Shown here piece by piece: positions 16,641-25,178 of a stretch of 57,035 nt of DNA. The translations under genes were made by a program, and so were the position numbers. Where the stretch lies: the NCBI GenBank assembly GCA_946188165.1, contig CAMHTW010000020.1:1-57035 (forward strand), read 5' to 3'. The DNA comes from an uncultured Prevotella sp. GTDB lineage: Bacteria; Bacteroidota; Bacteroidia; Bacteroidales; Bacteroidaceae. Within the stretch, counting starts at the first letter, position 1, and each line of letters begins with the position of its first letter. The notes beneath the pieces are model-generated. The model was not told the DNA's origin. It did no database searches and worked only from the letters and a program-made list of their open reading frames with translations.

Positions 16641-18824
16641 TTATCTTGCGTGTTCGTTTTCTACAGCGGTCAGACCTAATTGTGACATACGATAGACAAA
16701 GTTATTAAACTTTGAATAAGGAGGTAATTGACCAACAAATTCTTCTACGGCATAACGTTGAGCTTCTGTGAGATACATGAAGAGACTGTTCTTATGCTCT
16801 TCGTCTAACATGTCCTCAACTTCTTTAAGAGCTTTTTGATCTACGTCTTTCCAGGTACGGTTAGCACGAGTGACCATCAAGTTGATAGTTGCCATATTCA
16901 GGAGAGAAGGTGAGATGGAATTGTCATCGAGGTTAGGATATTCGATGATGGCAATTTCGTCAGGGAGAATGTCTGGGCAGAGATCCCTGATGTCTCTTGC
17001 CATAATAAATTTGCTGTCTTCAGCTAAGAAGTCCTCGTCGTAGGTGAGACGACGGACTTGTAGACCGATAGAAATCCAATAATTCTCTAATTCCTGAGCC
17101 AAATAACTTCTGCCATTGCCAGCATCGGTAGAGAGCAGGTTAAGCACATTTTGCTGACCTTCCTTGAAATGGGGAAGTAGCGCTTTGCTAAGTTGTCTAA
17201 GAGCCATGTCAGCAATAGTCTTATTGAAACGACGATAGCGCAAATTGCTTTCCTTGGGGAAACAACCCATAACTGGAACCTGAGTAATACGCTCTGAACG
17301 CATACGGTCGCGAAGGGTACGATCGAGCAATTCGATGAGGAAGAAATAGAGCGCTGTGAATAGAAAGGCCAGCATAAAGGCACCCAACAGTATCATCATG
17401 CGATTGGTTGGTTGGGCATTGAGTGGGAACATAGGTGGATTGAGCACACGCAAAGATGCAGTAGACATTTGGAGGTTGCGCTGGCGGAGTCGGGCAGCAT
17501 TTAAGGCTTTTAGCATCTCCATATAGTTACCTTCTATGAAACCAATATGGCGAGCCTTCCGATCCAATGTGGCACCAATGGGTGCGTAAAAGAGATATTG
17601 ACGGTCCAAATTTTGCTTCATGATGTCTGTTGCTGTCATTTGAGCCTTTGTTTTCTCAAGAAGTAATAATTGCTCTAACCAACGATCAATCATTTCATTG
17701 GCTTTGACACCCGTTTCTGTGCTATAGGTGGATGCTTCGATATCTTTCGTGAGTTGAGTGACGCGACCTGTTGCAACTTGAAGGTCTCGTTGAGCTTTTG
17801 CCAATTCCTGCTGAGATTCAGCATTATTCCCACCGCCTTCGCTGCTCATCAGGCGAAGATTGGAAATACGTGATTGTATGCGAGAGATATCCTTAACTTG
17901 ATTGGTAAATTCTTTGTTGGAGCGAATGACTTGGGCACGATTACCCAGTTGACGTTCTAAATAGTCCATCAAAGCTTTAGCAGTGGTGTAGTTCATTAGC
18001 TGATCATTGCGGAAATTTTGTTGTTGCGCTTCCAAATCTGCTACTTGTTTAGTTTGTTCTCCATAATTAATGATGCGTTTAGAAATATTATAGCGAATCA
18101 AATCGTCCTCAGCATTAGTTAAAATGCGATAAAGACGAGCTACTTCACGTTCGAAAAACTTGATGACATTGTTGGTTTCACCATAGCGTAACTGCTGGTA
18201 TTGGCGTGCAAACACTTCATTGAGGATGTCCAATGTGTTAAAGGCAATACCTGCATCGTTGCAAGAATAACCAATATCAATAATGTCACTCTTGTTAAGT
18301 TGAAGTACTTTCAATCGAGAAGTAATACTATTGATGCCAAACCATTGGTGATAATTTAACAAAGAAAACAGGTAATTATTAATGGATGGTTTTTCGTAAG
18401 CCTTCAGATTGGCATAAGTTGCCGATTCACTGTTGTGATTGATGAGAGCTTTCACGTCAGCAGGTACTGTCGCACTTAATTCCCGGAAATGTTGTGCAGA
18501 TATATAGTTGTTGTCCTTGTTCGGGTTACCATACATCATACAACGACCAAACAAACGGAGGGCCACCTCGTGAATCGTATTATCAGTGGTGATAATTAGC
18601 ATTAGGTTGGTTATGTTGGTTTGAGAATTGCCACCAACTGCACCAGAGCCACCTTCCAAATTGTAGCCTGTAATCATACCTGTATAGATGGTTGTATTGG
18701 CATCATAGATGCGTTCCATGTCGCGGGTCATAAACCAAGCGACAATCAATGCAATAAGTGGGAGAATCACTAAATACCAACGAATCTTATATAGAAATCG
18801 AACGAGATATCTGAATATATCCAT
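16641..18824 (-). CDS. Polysaccharide co-polymerase (Wzz/Wzc-like) with degenerate kinase-like domain
   Basis: 727 residues. A first membrane helix (about 17-32), a large periplasmic region with coiled-coil segments (about 200-390), a second helix (about 475-498) and a cytoplasmic C-terminal domain match Wzc-type co-polymerases, which set chain length and link to export. The C-terminal domain resembles a BY-kinase P-loop (STDAGNGRSY, 565-574), but the canonical GK[ST] lysine is Arg, and there is no tyrosine cluster at the end. It is probably not an active tyrosine kinase in the classical way. It lies between the TolC-like gene and the polymerase, as co-polymerases usually do. Confidence 0.85.
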   Translation of the reverse strand: MDIFRYLVRFLYKIRWYLVILPLIALIVAWFMTRDMERIYDANTTIYTGMITGYNLEGGSGAVGGNSQTNITNLMLIITTDNTIHEVALRLFGRCMMYGNPNKDNNYISAQHFRELSATVPADVKALINHNSESATYANLKAYEKPSINNYLFSLLNYHQWFGINSITSRLKVLQLNKSDIIDIGYSCNDAGIAFNTLDILNEVFARQYQQLRYGETNNVIKFFEREVARLYRILTNAEDDLIRYNISKRIINYGEQTKQVADLEAQQQNFRNDQLMNYTTAKALMDYLERQLGNRAQVIRSNKEFTNQVKDISRIQSRISNLRLMSSEGGGNNAESQQELAKAQRDLQVATGRVTQLTKDIEASTYSTETGVKANEMIDRWLEQLLLLEKTKAQMTATDIMKQNLDRQYLFYAPIGATLDRKARHIGFIEGNYMEMLKALNAARLRQRNLQMSTASLRVLNPPMFPLNAQPTNRMMILLGAFMLAFLFTALYFFLIELLDRTLRDRMRSERITQVPVMGCFPKESNLRYRRFNKTIADMALRQLSKALLPHFKEGQQNVLNLLSTDAGNGRSYLAQELENYWISIGLQVRRLTYDEDFLAEDSKFIMARDIRDLCPDILPDEIAIIEYPNLDDNSISPSLLNMATINLMVTRANRTWKDVDQKALKEVEDMLDEEHKNSLFMYLTEAQRYAVEEFVGQLPPYSKFNNFVYRMSQLGLTAVENEHAR

Positions 18825-18839
18825 ATTTGTCAGAATGTT

Positions 18840-19823
18840 TTAATTATTGCTCTTTTGGGCTGCTTTTGCCGCTTTCTTTTGAGCAGCTTTGTCAGCTCGC
18901 TCCATCTTGCGGAATTTTTTTTCTTCGGCGGCAGCAGTTTTGCGAATTTGCTTTTCTATTGCCTTGTTTTCTTTGCGAATCTGTTTGTCAGTTTTATCCA
19001 TACCACTATTGAGCGTAATATCAGTCGTGGTGTTAGTAAGAATAGGGGTGTGCGTTAATATTTCCAAAGTAATGATGTCTGTAGTTATGTCAGTTTGCAT
19101 GGCTTGATAGGTTGAGACCGCACCTTGCTCCCAGCGTTTGGTATCTGCAAATGCTTCGATAGACATGTTTCCTTGATGGAAATCTTCTAAGTTTAACGCT
19201 CCAGCCCCTTGATAAATGGCAGCATTTTCACTAGCTGTCTTTAATGCTACTAAATTATTTGTAATTTTAATAAATAAAGTGGCAATTTGAAGTTTCAATT
19301 GATCGTATGCCTGGTCTTTGGCGATAATGGCTTGCTCTACTTCCAATTTTTTACGGCGAACAGATGCCTTGAGGTCCAAAATGTCCTCCAAAGGTACAGC
19401 CAAATTGACACCAACGTTCCAATAGCTTTGCTCACTGCCTTGATATTGTTGCAGTACCATATTGTAGGCACTGGAACTTTGCCCCCACATATCAGTCTTA
19501 CCATAGCTGTAGCTGGCATGGCCTGTGACATACGAGAAAATATGGCGTTTTTGTTTGGCCACCTCTGCCTGAGCAATCTCCTGGGCTTTTTCTAATGTGA
19601 GAATCTGTGGGTTTTGTTTGGCATTTTCAAAAAGTACTGCCAATGGTGGTAAATGGAAATCTGAGAAATTAATCGTGCTATTCTCGCTGGAGTCAAAGAA
19701 ACCTGCACTGATACCACTGTTGTTGTATTGTGCACAAATAGATAAAGGTAAAAAGGTAAAAAGGTAAAAAGGTAAAAACTTCTTTACCACTCCAATTACC
19801 TTGCTAACTTCATGGAATATCAT
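18840..19823 (-). CDS. Short TolC-like outer-membrane protein
   Basis: 327 residues with a signal peptide, then helical segments typical of the outer-membrane efflux family (ILTLEKAQEIAQAEVAKQKR, NVGVNLAVPLEDILDLKASV, KLQIATLFIKITNNLVALKT). TolC monomers usually have two repeats and 420-480 residues. This one has about one repeat and then a Lys/Ala-rich tail (about 270-327), which would have to face the periplasm or bind a partner. No Wza-type polysaccharide exporter is in the window, so this may be its stand-in. The signal-peptide core (FLPFYLFTFLPL) is encoded by an octanucleotide array at 19747-19778. Starts: the ATG at 19823 is given; a GTG near 19791 would give a more typical signal peptide (VVKKFLPF). 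Confidence 0.75.
   Translation of the reverse strand: MIFHEVSKVIGVVKKFLPFYLFTFLPLSICAQYNNSGISAGFFDSSENSTINFSDFHLPPLAVLFENAKQNPQILTLEKAQEIAQAEVAKQKRHIFSYVTGHASYSYGKTDMWGQSSSAYNMVLQQYQGSEQSYWNVGVNLAVPLEDILDLKASVRRKKLEVEQAIIAKDQAYDQLKLQIATLFIKITNNLVALKTASENAAIYQGAGALNLEDFHQGNMSIEAFADTKRWEQGAVSTYQAMQTDITTDIITLEILTHTPILTNTTTDITLNSGMDKTDKQIRKENKAIEKQIRKTAAAEEKKFRKMERADKAAQKKAAKAAQKSNN
19747..19778. repeat. Octanucleotide array (GGTAAAAA)4
   Basis: Four perfect 8-bp units. Read on the minus strand as TTTTTACC, they encode the hydrophobic core of the TolC-like signal peptide. Because 8 is not a multiple of 3, the array is read through all three frames, each giving hydrophobic codons. The same unit recurs at 42941-42988 and, inverted, at 43041-43072. 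Confidence 0.95.
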
Positions 19824-19854
19824 ATTTTACTTTTTTACTATTCTGCCTATTAAA

Positions 19855-21054
19855 CTATACGTTCTCTTTCTGCTTGAAGGCAAAGAAAGTACGAAGAATG
19901 ATCTTCATGTCGAGCATGAAATTATAGGTCTGACCGTATGTGATGTCAAGCTGCTTGCGCTCCTCGGCACTCATAGTGCCACCCTTGCCGCGCTCCTCAA
20001 CCTGCCACAAGCCAGTAAGACCGGCTGGAGCCATAAAGCGGTCGATGCTCTTATCGGCAGTGAGTTTCTCGGCCTCGTAGAGTGGGAGAGGACGGTTGCC
20101 GACAACAGACATGTCGCCTTTGAGGATATTGAACAGCTGCGGGAGCTCGTCGATGCTGTATTTGCGGATGAAGCGTCCCACCTTGGTGACACGTGGGTCG
20201 TTCTCGATCTTGATAAACGCATTGTTGATTTCTTCTTCCTTCTGTTTGCTGAAATCGCTTTCGGCAACAACGAAATCGTCACCAACCAACATGATTTCCT
20301 CGTCGCTGATCATCATTTCGGACTCCATCCCCATATCAAACATGGCTTGTTCTGCCTGGTCTCCTAAAGGAGCAACAATGGTTTTGTGTTCCTCTTGTTC
20401 GTGAGCAGTGTACTGATTATGATCCTTGCTCAACTCCTGTAAGCGCTGTTCTGCGTCAACATACATGCTACGGAATTTCAGGAAGTCGAAGATGGTGTAG
20501 TTGGTGCCAACACGCTTGGACTTGAACACAATTGGTCCCTTACTCTCTAATCTGATAGCGATAGCCGTTAGGATAAAGATGGGCGAAGTAATAATAATAG
20601 CCAATATCGAGAACACGATATCAAACATACGCTTCCATACCGGAATCTTGAATTTCAGCATGTGATATCTTGGGCGCTCATCATCAAAAAGAATGCTCTC
20701 ACGGTCGGAGATGAACTGAATTTTCTTGTTCAACTCAGTAACAGTTGCCCCACGACCTATCGTGTCGTTGATGCCACACTTCATATAAACATCACGCTCC
20801 TCGTCGGTCATGGGATCGGTCATGAGAATGACATAAACACCGGGGGACTTCTTCTTCAGATAGGTGATAGCAGTAATGTCCTCAGAGCGTACGTTGCGTT
20901 CAAAGAACACGATGAAGTGCTCATTGGCGACATGAGGCGTACAAATCTGGGCGGCATCCTTGTAAGCACTGGTCATACGAACCAGCTGACCTGGGATGTA
21001 CTTAAGTCGTTCCTGCGTCTTGGGGTTACTACCTAAATATACAACACCTATCAT
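19855..21054 (-). CDS. Initiating sugar-phosphate transferase with pseudo-receiver N-terminus
   Basis: 399 residues. The C-terminal half is a bacterial sugar transferase (WbaP/WcaJ type) that moves sugar-1-phosphate from a nucleotide sugar to undecaprenyl phosphate, starting the repeat unit. Visible features are one membrane segment (about 143-166), the KFRSM motif (203-207) and the [26 protein letters not shown] block (284-309). Unusually, residues 1-115 have the alternating strand/helix pattern of a response-regulator receiver, but the acidic pocket is lost: the phospho-Asp position reads E52 and the usual Lys is replaced by Arg. A very acidic insert (about 213-280) splits the catalytic domain. 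It lies 32 bp downstream of a true receiver-only protein, suggesting that the two interact. Confidence 0.88.
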   Translation of the reverse strand: MIGVVYLGSNPKTQERLKYIPGQLVRMTSAYKDAAQICTPHVANEHFIVFFERNVRSEDITAITYLKKKSPGVYVILMTDPMTDEERDVYMKCGINDTIGRGATVTELNKKIQFISDRESILFDDERPRYHMLKFKIPVWKRMFDIVFSILAIIITSPIFILTAIAIRLESKGPIVFKSKRVGTNYTIFDFLKFRSMYVDAEQRLQELSKDHNQYTAHEQEEHKTIVAPLGDQAEQAMFDMGMESEMMISDEEIMLVGDDFVVAESDFSKQKEEEINNAFIKIENDPRVTKVGRFIRKYSIDELPQLFNILKGDMSVVGNRPLPLYEAEKLTADKSIDRFMAPAGLTGLWQVEERGKGGTMSAEERKQLDITYGQTYNFMLDMKIILRTFFAFKQKENV

Positions 21055-21086
21055 ACTATTTATTAATAATGTACGTTAGATTATGA

Positions 21087-21455
21087 TTAATTGGGAAGAA
21101 TCTTTTTAACACGAATCTTGAGCTCCATTGGATTGAAGGGCTTCACGATGTAGTCGACGGCACCAATCTCCAGCAAGCGGATACGTTCACTGGTGGAATC
21201 CTCACTGCTCAGCATAATGACAGGGATGTGACGGAAAAGCTCGTTCTGCTTAATCCATTCCAGAAAATCGTCGCCACGCATGCCCGGCATACGGATGTCG
21301 GAAATAATCAAATCGGGGGTGTTGCCTGCCTGAAGCCACTTTACACCTTGCAACCCGTCAGGGAGCCACTGAACGTCGTAATCACTCATCAAATAGATGG
21401 AGAGCACCTTTGCGATGGTCTCTTTGTCGTCAAGTATAAGTATTTTCTTTTTCAT
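21087..21455 (-). CDS. CheY-like single-domain response regulator
   Basis: 122 residues, one receiver domain and no output domain. All phosphorylation residues are visible: the acidic pair in ILDD (9-10), the phospho-Asp in IISDIRMPG (about 53), the Ser/Thr switch in IMLSSED and the Lys in VKPFNP. It is the first gene of the long minus-strand polysaccharide operon, behind its own promoter (21502-21534). With no DNA-binding domain it must work by protein contact; the pseudo-receiver transferase next door is the obvious partner. No histidine kinase is in the window. Confidence 0.92.
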   Translation of the reverse strand: MKKKILILDDKETIAKVLSIYLMSDYDVQWLPDGLQGVKWLQAGNTPDLIISDIRMPGMRGDDFLEWIKQNELFRHIPVIMLSSEDSTSERIRLLEIGAVDYIVKPFNPMELKIRVKKILPN

Positions 21456-21501
21456 ATATGAAATATATCTTAGTCAGTAGATTTTTATCTCCATTTGGAT
21501 G

Positions 21502-21534
21502 CAAAGGTAAAAAAATATTTTTAATTGTAGCCAA
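21502..21534 (-). promoter_or_regulatory. Promoter of the polysaccharide operon
   Basis: Minus strand TACCTTTG (complement of 21502-21509) matches the -7 consensus. A TTGG (complement of 21531-21534) about 21 bp upstream may be the -33 element. The leader to the ATG at 21455 is about 40 nt. The 190-bp divergent gap is very A/T-rich on the xylB side, where I see no clear -7 box. Confidence 0.6.
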
Positions 21535-21645
21535 TAAATGATAAAAAAATCATCAAAAAGTGCAAAAAAGTTTGTTTTTAAAAATATTTTAGGGAAATTT
21601 GTTGGCTAAAACGTACTATTTATAGATACAATTAATATTTATATT

Positions 21646-23136
21646 ATGGCAAACAGATATTTATTAGGTTTTGATGTCGGCAGCTCTTCAGTGAAGGCAT
21701 CATTGGTAAATGCAGACAGTGGTAAGTGTGTGGCAACAGCTTTCTTCCCTGAAAAGGAAGCGCCCATTATGGCCGTAAAGGCCGGTTGGGCTGAACAGGA
21801 TCCCCAGATGTGGTGGGACAATGCTAAATTGAGTCTGAAGAAGATTATGGCTGAGGCTGGAGCCACTGGTGAGGAAATCAAAGCCATTGGTATCTCTTAT
21901 CAGATGCATGGCTTAGTATGTGTGGACAAGAATCTGAAGGCACTTCGTCCTTCGATTATCTGGTGTGATTCGCGTGCTGTACCTTATGGCGAGAAAGCTT
22001 TCAAGGATTTAGGTGGTGATCAGTGCCTGAGTCATCTGCTGAATTCTCCTGGTAACTTTACGGCTGCCAAGTTGGCATGGGTTAAGGAGAATGAGCCGGA
22101 GTTGTATAGTCAGATCTATAAGGTCATGTTGCCTGGCGACTATATTGCCATGCGTCTTTCTGGTGTTGCTAATACAACGGTAAGTGGTCTGTCTGAGGGT
22201 ATGTTCTGGGACTTTAAGAACAATCAGGTGGCAGACTTCCTAATGAAATACTATGGATTCGATGCATCTTTGATTGCAGATATCGTGCCTACTTTCGCTG
22301 AGCAGAGTGTGGTCAGTGCAGAGGCTGCGGCAGAACTGGGTTTGAAGGCTGGTACACCGATTACCTATCGTGGTGGTGACCAACCAAACAATGCCCTGTC
22401 GCTGAATGTGCTGAATCCTGGTGAGATTGCAGCTACAGCTGGTACTTCAGGTGTGGTGTATGGCGTGCTGGGTGAAGTCAATTACGACAAGCAAAGTCGA
22501 GTAAATACCTTTGCACATGTGAATCATACCGCTGACCAGACTCGTCTGGGTGTGCTGCTCTGTATCAATGGTACAGGTATCTTGAATGCATGGACGCATC
22601 GTAACATCACGCCTGAGATTGGCTATGCCGAGATGAATGATTTGGCTGCTCAAGCTCCTATCGGCAGTGAGGGCGTTACGATTATCCCATTCGGCAATGG
22701 TGCAGAACGTGTACTTGGGAATAAGGAAATTGGTTGCTCCATCAACGGTGTTAACTTCAATAAGCACTCGAAGGCTCATTTGGTGCGTGCTGCCCAAGAG
22801 GGTATCGTCTTCTCATTCTGCTATGGTATGGAAATTATGCAGCAGATGGGTATGGATATCAAGAAAATTCATGCTGGTAAAGCCAACATGTTCTTGAGCC
22901 CACTGTTCCGTGATACGTTAGCGGGCGTGAGTGGTGCAACCATCGAGTTGTATGATACGGATGGTTCTGTTGGTGCAGCCAAGGGTGCTGGAATTGGCGC
23001 TGGCATCTATGCTAATGCTGATGAAGCCTTTGCTTCTTTGGAGAAGTTGCAGGTGATTGAGCCGAAGGCTGCTGACCAAGCTGCATACGCTGAGGCCTAT
23101 GCACGCTGGAAGGAAGTACTGAAAGCAAAGTTGTAA
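21646..23136 (+). CDS. xylB: Xylulokinase (FGGY family)
   Basis: Phosphorylates D-xylulose to xylulose 5-phosphate, feeding xylose into the pentose phosphate pathway. The 496 residues match the family length. Visible features are the N-terminal phosphate loop FDVGSSSVK (9-17), the substrate-binding ISYQMHGLV segment, the catalytic Asp region PITYRGGDQPNNA and the C-terminal GSVGAAKGAGIGAG loop. It stands alone on the plus strand, with no xylA or transporter beside it. It ends 6 bp from the convergent butyrate kinase gene. Confidence 0.93.
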   Translation: MANRYLLGFDVGSSSVKASLVNADSGKCVATAFFPEKEAPIMAVKAGWAEQDPQMWWDNAKLSLKKIMAEAGATGEEIKAIGISYQMHGLVCVDKNLKALRPSIIWCDSRAVPYGEKAFKDLGGDQCLSHLLNSPGNFTAAKLAWVKENEPELYSQIYKVMLPGDYIAMRLSGVANTTVSGLSEGMFWDFKNNQVADFLMKYYGFDASLIADIVPTFAEQSVVSAEAAAELGLKAGTPITYRGGDQPNNALSLNVLNPGEIAATAGTSGVVYGVLGEVNYDKQSRVNTFAHVNHTADQTRLGVLLCINGTGILNAWTHRNITPEIGYAEMNDLAAQAPIGSEGVTIIPFGNGAERVLGNKEIGCSINGVNFNKHSKAHLVRAAQEGIVFSFCYGMEIMQQMGMDIKKIHAGKANMFLSPLFRDTLAGVSGATIELYDTDGSVGAAKGAGIGAGIYANADEAFASLEKLQVIEPKAADQAAYAEAYARWKEVLKAKL

Positions 23137-23142
23137 AAACTT

Positions 23143-24210
23143 TTATTTGTATATTTTGGCTTGGCGCTTGCCCTGAAGCACTGCTAGTGCATTGAGGGCA
23201 AGCGCTTCCATTTCGTCTTCGCCTGGAAAAGTATAGACTGGTGCCAAGAACCCAATGCGACGACGTAATTCGCTAACAATATAATCGGAGTGTGCCATGC
23301 CACCCGTTAGCAGAATGGCGTCAATCTGACCGCATAGCACGGCAGCCTCGGAGGCAATCTGTTTGGCAGTATGATATAACATAGCATCGACTAAAAGTTG
23401 GGCATGTTCGTCACCGTCTTTGATGCGTTGTAGAATCTCACGCATATTATTCGTGCCCAAATGTGCTGTCAGACCAGCCTGGCCTGCAATTCGCTTGAGC
23501 AATTGTTTCTCGGTATATTTGCCACTGTAGCATAAACGGATCAAATCAGCAGCAGGCAGGGACCCTGCACGTTCGGGAGAAAACGGCCCCTCGCCATCAA
23601 GTGCGTTGTTGGCATCAATGGCACGTCCGTGTTCGTGGGCTGCTACACTGATGCCACCTCCCAAATGACAGATAATCAGATTGAGGTCTTCGTATTCACG
23701 ACCTATGCCACGGGCGTACCGACGTGCAATGGCCCGTTGGTTGAGTGCATGCCAGATGCAAATGCGTGGCATCAGGGGACTGCCACTGATACGGGCCAAA
23801 GGTGTCAACTCGTCTACAACGCCAGGGTCAGCGATGAAAGCACGGCATCCAGGTATGGTAGCAGCAATCTCATGGGCTATCAGACAGCCTAAGTTGCAGG
23901 CGTGGTTGTGCATAACACAGCCATGCAGCGTGTCTTCAACCATTTGGTTGTTGATCTCGTAAACGCCGCCTGCAATAGGTTTTACAAGCCCTCCGCGACC
24001 AATGACAGCGTCAAATTCCAAAGGAATATCAGAACGTTGCAGCTCGTCGAGTACCAACTGACGACGGAAATCCTGCTGTTCGATGATGGCATCAAAAGGT
24101 GCCAGTTCTTCTGCAGTATGGGTGATGTTGCGGAGCAGTATGGGTTTCTCGTCATCATAAACAGCCATCTTGGTGGATGTCGAACCTGGATTGACAACTA
24201 ATATTTTCAT
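23143..24210 (-). CDS. buk: Butyrate kinase
   Basis: Transfers phosphate between butyryl-phosphate and ADP, giving ATP and butyrate (or the branched-chain analogues in some members). 355 residues, ASKHA fold: N-terminal NPGSTSTKMAVY, the ICHLGGGISVAAH phosphate-binding block and LLTGGMAHSDYI near the end. The start at 24210 is chosen because it forms an ATGA overlap with the ptb stop codon; an ATG two codons earlier is also possible. It is cotranscribed with ptb from the promoter at 25065-25096. Confidence 0.93.
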   Translation of the reverse strand: MKILVVNPGSTSTKMAVYDDEKPILLRNITHTAEELAPFDAIIEQQDFRRQLVLDELQRSDIPLEFDAVIGRGGLVKPIAGGVYEINNQMVEDTLHGCVMHNHACNLGCLIAHEIAATIPGCRAFIADPGVVDELTPLARISGSPLMPRICIWHALNQRAIARRYARGIGREYEDLNLIICHLGGGISVAAHEHGRAIDANNALDGEGPFSPERAGSLPAADLIRLCYSGKYTEKQLLKRIAGQAGLTAHLGTNNMREILQRIKDGDEHAQLLVDAMLYHTAKQIASEAAVLCGQIDAILLTGGMAHSDYIVSELRRRIGFLAPVYTFPGEDEMEALALNALAVLQGKRQAKIYK

Positions 24211-25046
24211 AGGCATGCTAAGGCAAAAATGATACTATTGAATTTGGCTTCTGCATTGTCGCCTCGTGAAGGAACGACAACAGGACATTGTGTGCCCCAT
24301 AATATGCCTGCCGTACGGGCTTGGGCAAAGAGAGTCATGGCCTTATAAAAGGCGTTGCCAGCCTCTATGTCAGGCATGATAAGTACGTCGGACTCGCCGT
24401 CCAGTGGCGATTCAATACCTTTGGCTTTTAGTGCTTGTAGTGAACAGGCAGACTTGACATCTATCGGGCCGTCCACAATGCATCGCCCGAAATCGCCTGC
24501 AGCGGCCATTTTCTTGATATCTTGATAACCATCTACGAAAGGAAACTGTCTGCCTCCGTGTTCGGCGCAATGGATAAGTGCGATGCGTGGCTCGTGAATA
24601 CCCATTTGATGACATACGTAAGTCGTGTATTGAATCTGGGCAATGCGCTGCTTCTGGGTAGGGTATGGAATGACTGCAACATCAGTGAAAAACAGCAGCT
24701 TCGGATAGGTGGGGATTTCTGCAACAGACAGGTGAGTGAGTACCTTTCCTTCGGGTAAGAGGCCGGAAACCTTATTCAGGATGGCGCGTAGAAGGATGTC
24801 AGTACCTATCAAGCCTTTCATCAGTACGTCGGCATCACCTCGACGGATGAGGGCAACAGCCTTCTCCGCCGCTCTTTCCGGCAATTCATCGTAAATACGG
24901 ATGATATCGGCCAGTCCTTCTTCCTCGGCCATACGAAGTGCTTCGCATGTGGCTTCGTCTTCAGGCTTTACCGCAACTATGCGTCGGCGCTTTCCGCTTG
25001 CACTGACAAGTTGGCGTAGTTCTTCAAAAGTTTGGATGGTTTTCAT
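24207..25046 (-). CDS. ptb: Phosphate butyryltransferase
   Basis: Converts butyryl-CoA plus phosphate to butyryl-phosphate, the substrate of Buk, so the two genes form an acyl-CoA to acid plus ATP branch. The protein of about 279 residues is collinear with the Ptb/Pta family: an N-terminal EDEATCEALRMAEEEG region, GDADVLMKGLIGT (about 73-85), and the C-terminal DNAEAKFNSIIFAL block. Start: the ATG at 25046. An in-frame TTG at 25067 would fall inside the -7 promoter box and is ruled out. No butyryl-CoA synthesis genes are in the window, so the physiological substrate (butyrate or branched-chain acyl groups) is open. Confidence 0.92.
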   Translation of the reverse strand: MKTIQTFEELRQLVSASGKRRRIVAVKPEDEATCEALRMAEEEGLADIIRIYDELPERAAEKAVALIRRGDADVLMKGLIGTDILLRAILNKVSGLLPEGKVLTHLSVAEIPTYPKLLFFTDVAVIPYPTQKQRIAQIQYTTYVCHQMGIHEPRIALIHCAEHGGRQFPFVDGYQDIKKMAAAGDFGRCIVDGPIDVKSACSLQALKAKGIESPLDGESDVLIMPDIEAGNAFYKAMTLFAQARTAGILWGTQCPVVVPSRGDNAEAKFNSIIFALACL

Positions 25047-25064
25047 AGTTATTCCATTTTTATG

Positions 25065-25096
25065 CAAAGATAGTGAAAAAAGTTTGTACCACCAAA
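25065..25096 (-). promoter_or_regulatory. ptb-buk promoter
   Basis: Minus strand TTTG (complement of 25093-25096), 20 bp, then TATCTTTG (complement of 25065-25072). An exact fit to the Bacteroidota consensus, 18 bp before the ptb ATG. Confidence 0.8.
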
Positions 25097-25122
25097 TGAT
25101 TTGCTGTTTTTTTCTTCATTAA

Positions 25123-25154
25123 TTTGGTGGACTCATTTTTTTTTCTTATCTTTG
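25123..25154 (+). promoter_or_regulatory. lepA promoter
   Basis: TTTG at 25123-25126, 20 bp, then TATCTTTG at 25147-25154, 24 bp before the lepA ATG. It is divergent from the ptb promoter, with 26 bp between the two -33 elements. Confidence 0.8.
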
Positions 25155-25178
25155 CACCTTAAAATGATAATATAATAA

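Noticed and set aside
25047..25067. TTG start for ptb
   Set aside because: The codon lies inside the TATCTTTG promoter box, so it cannot be in the mRNA.
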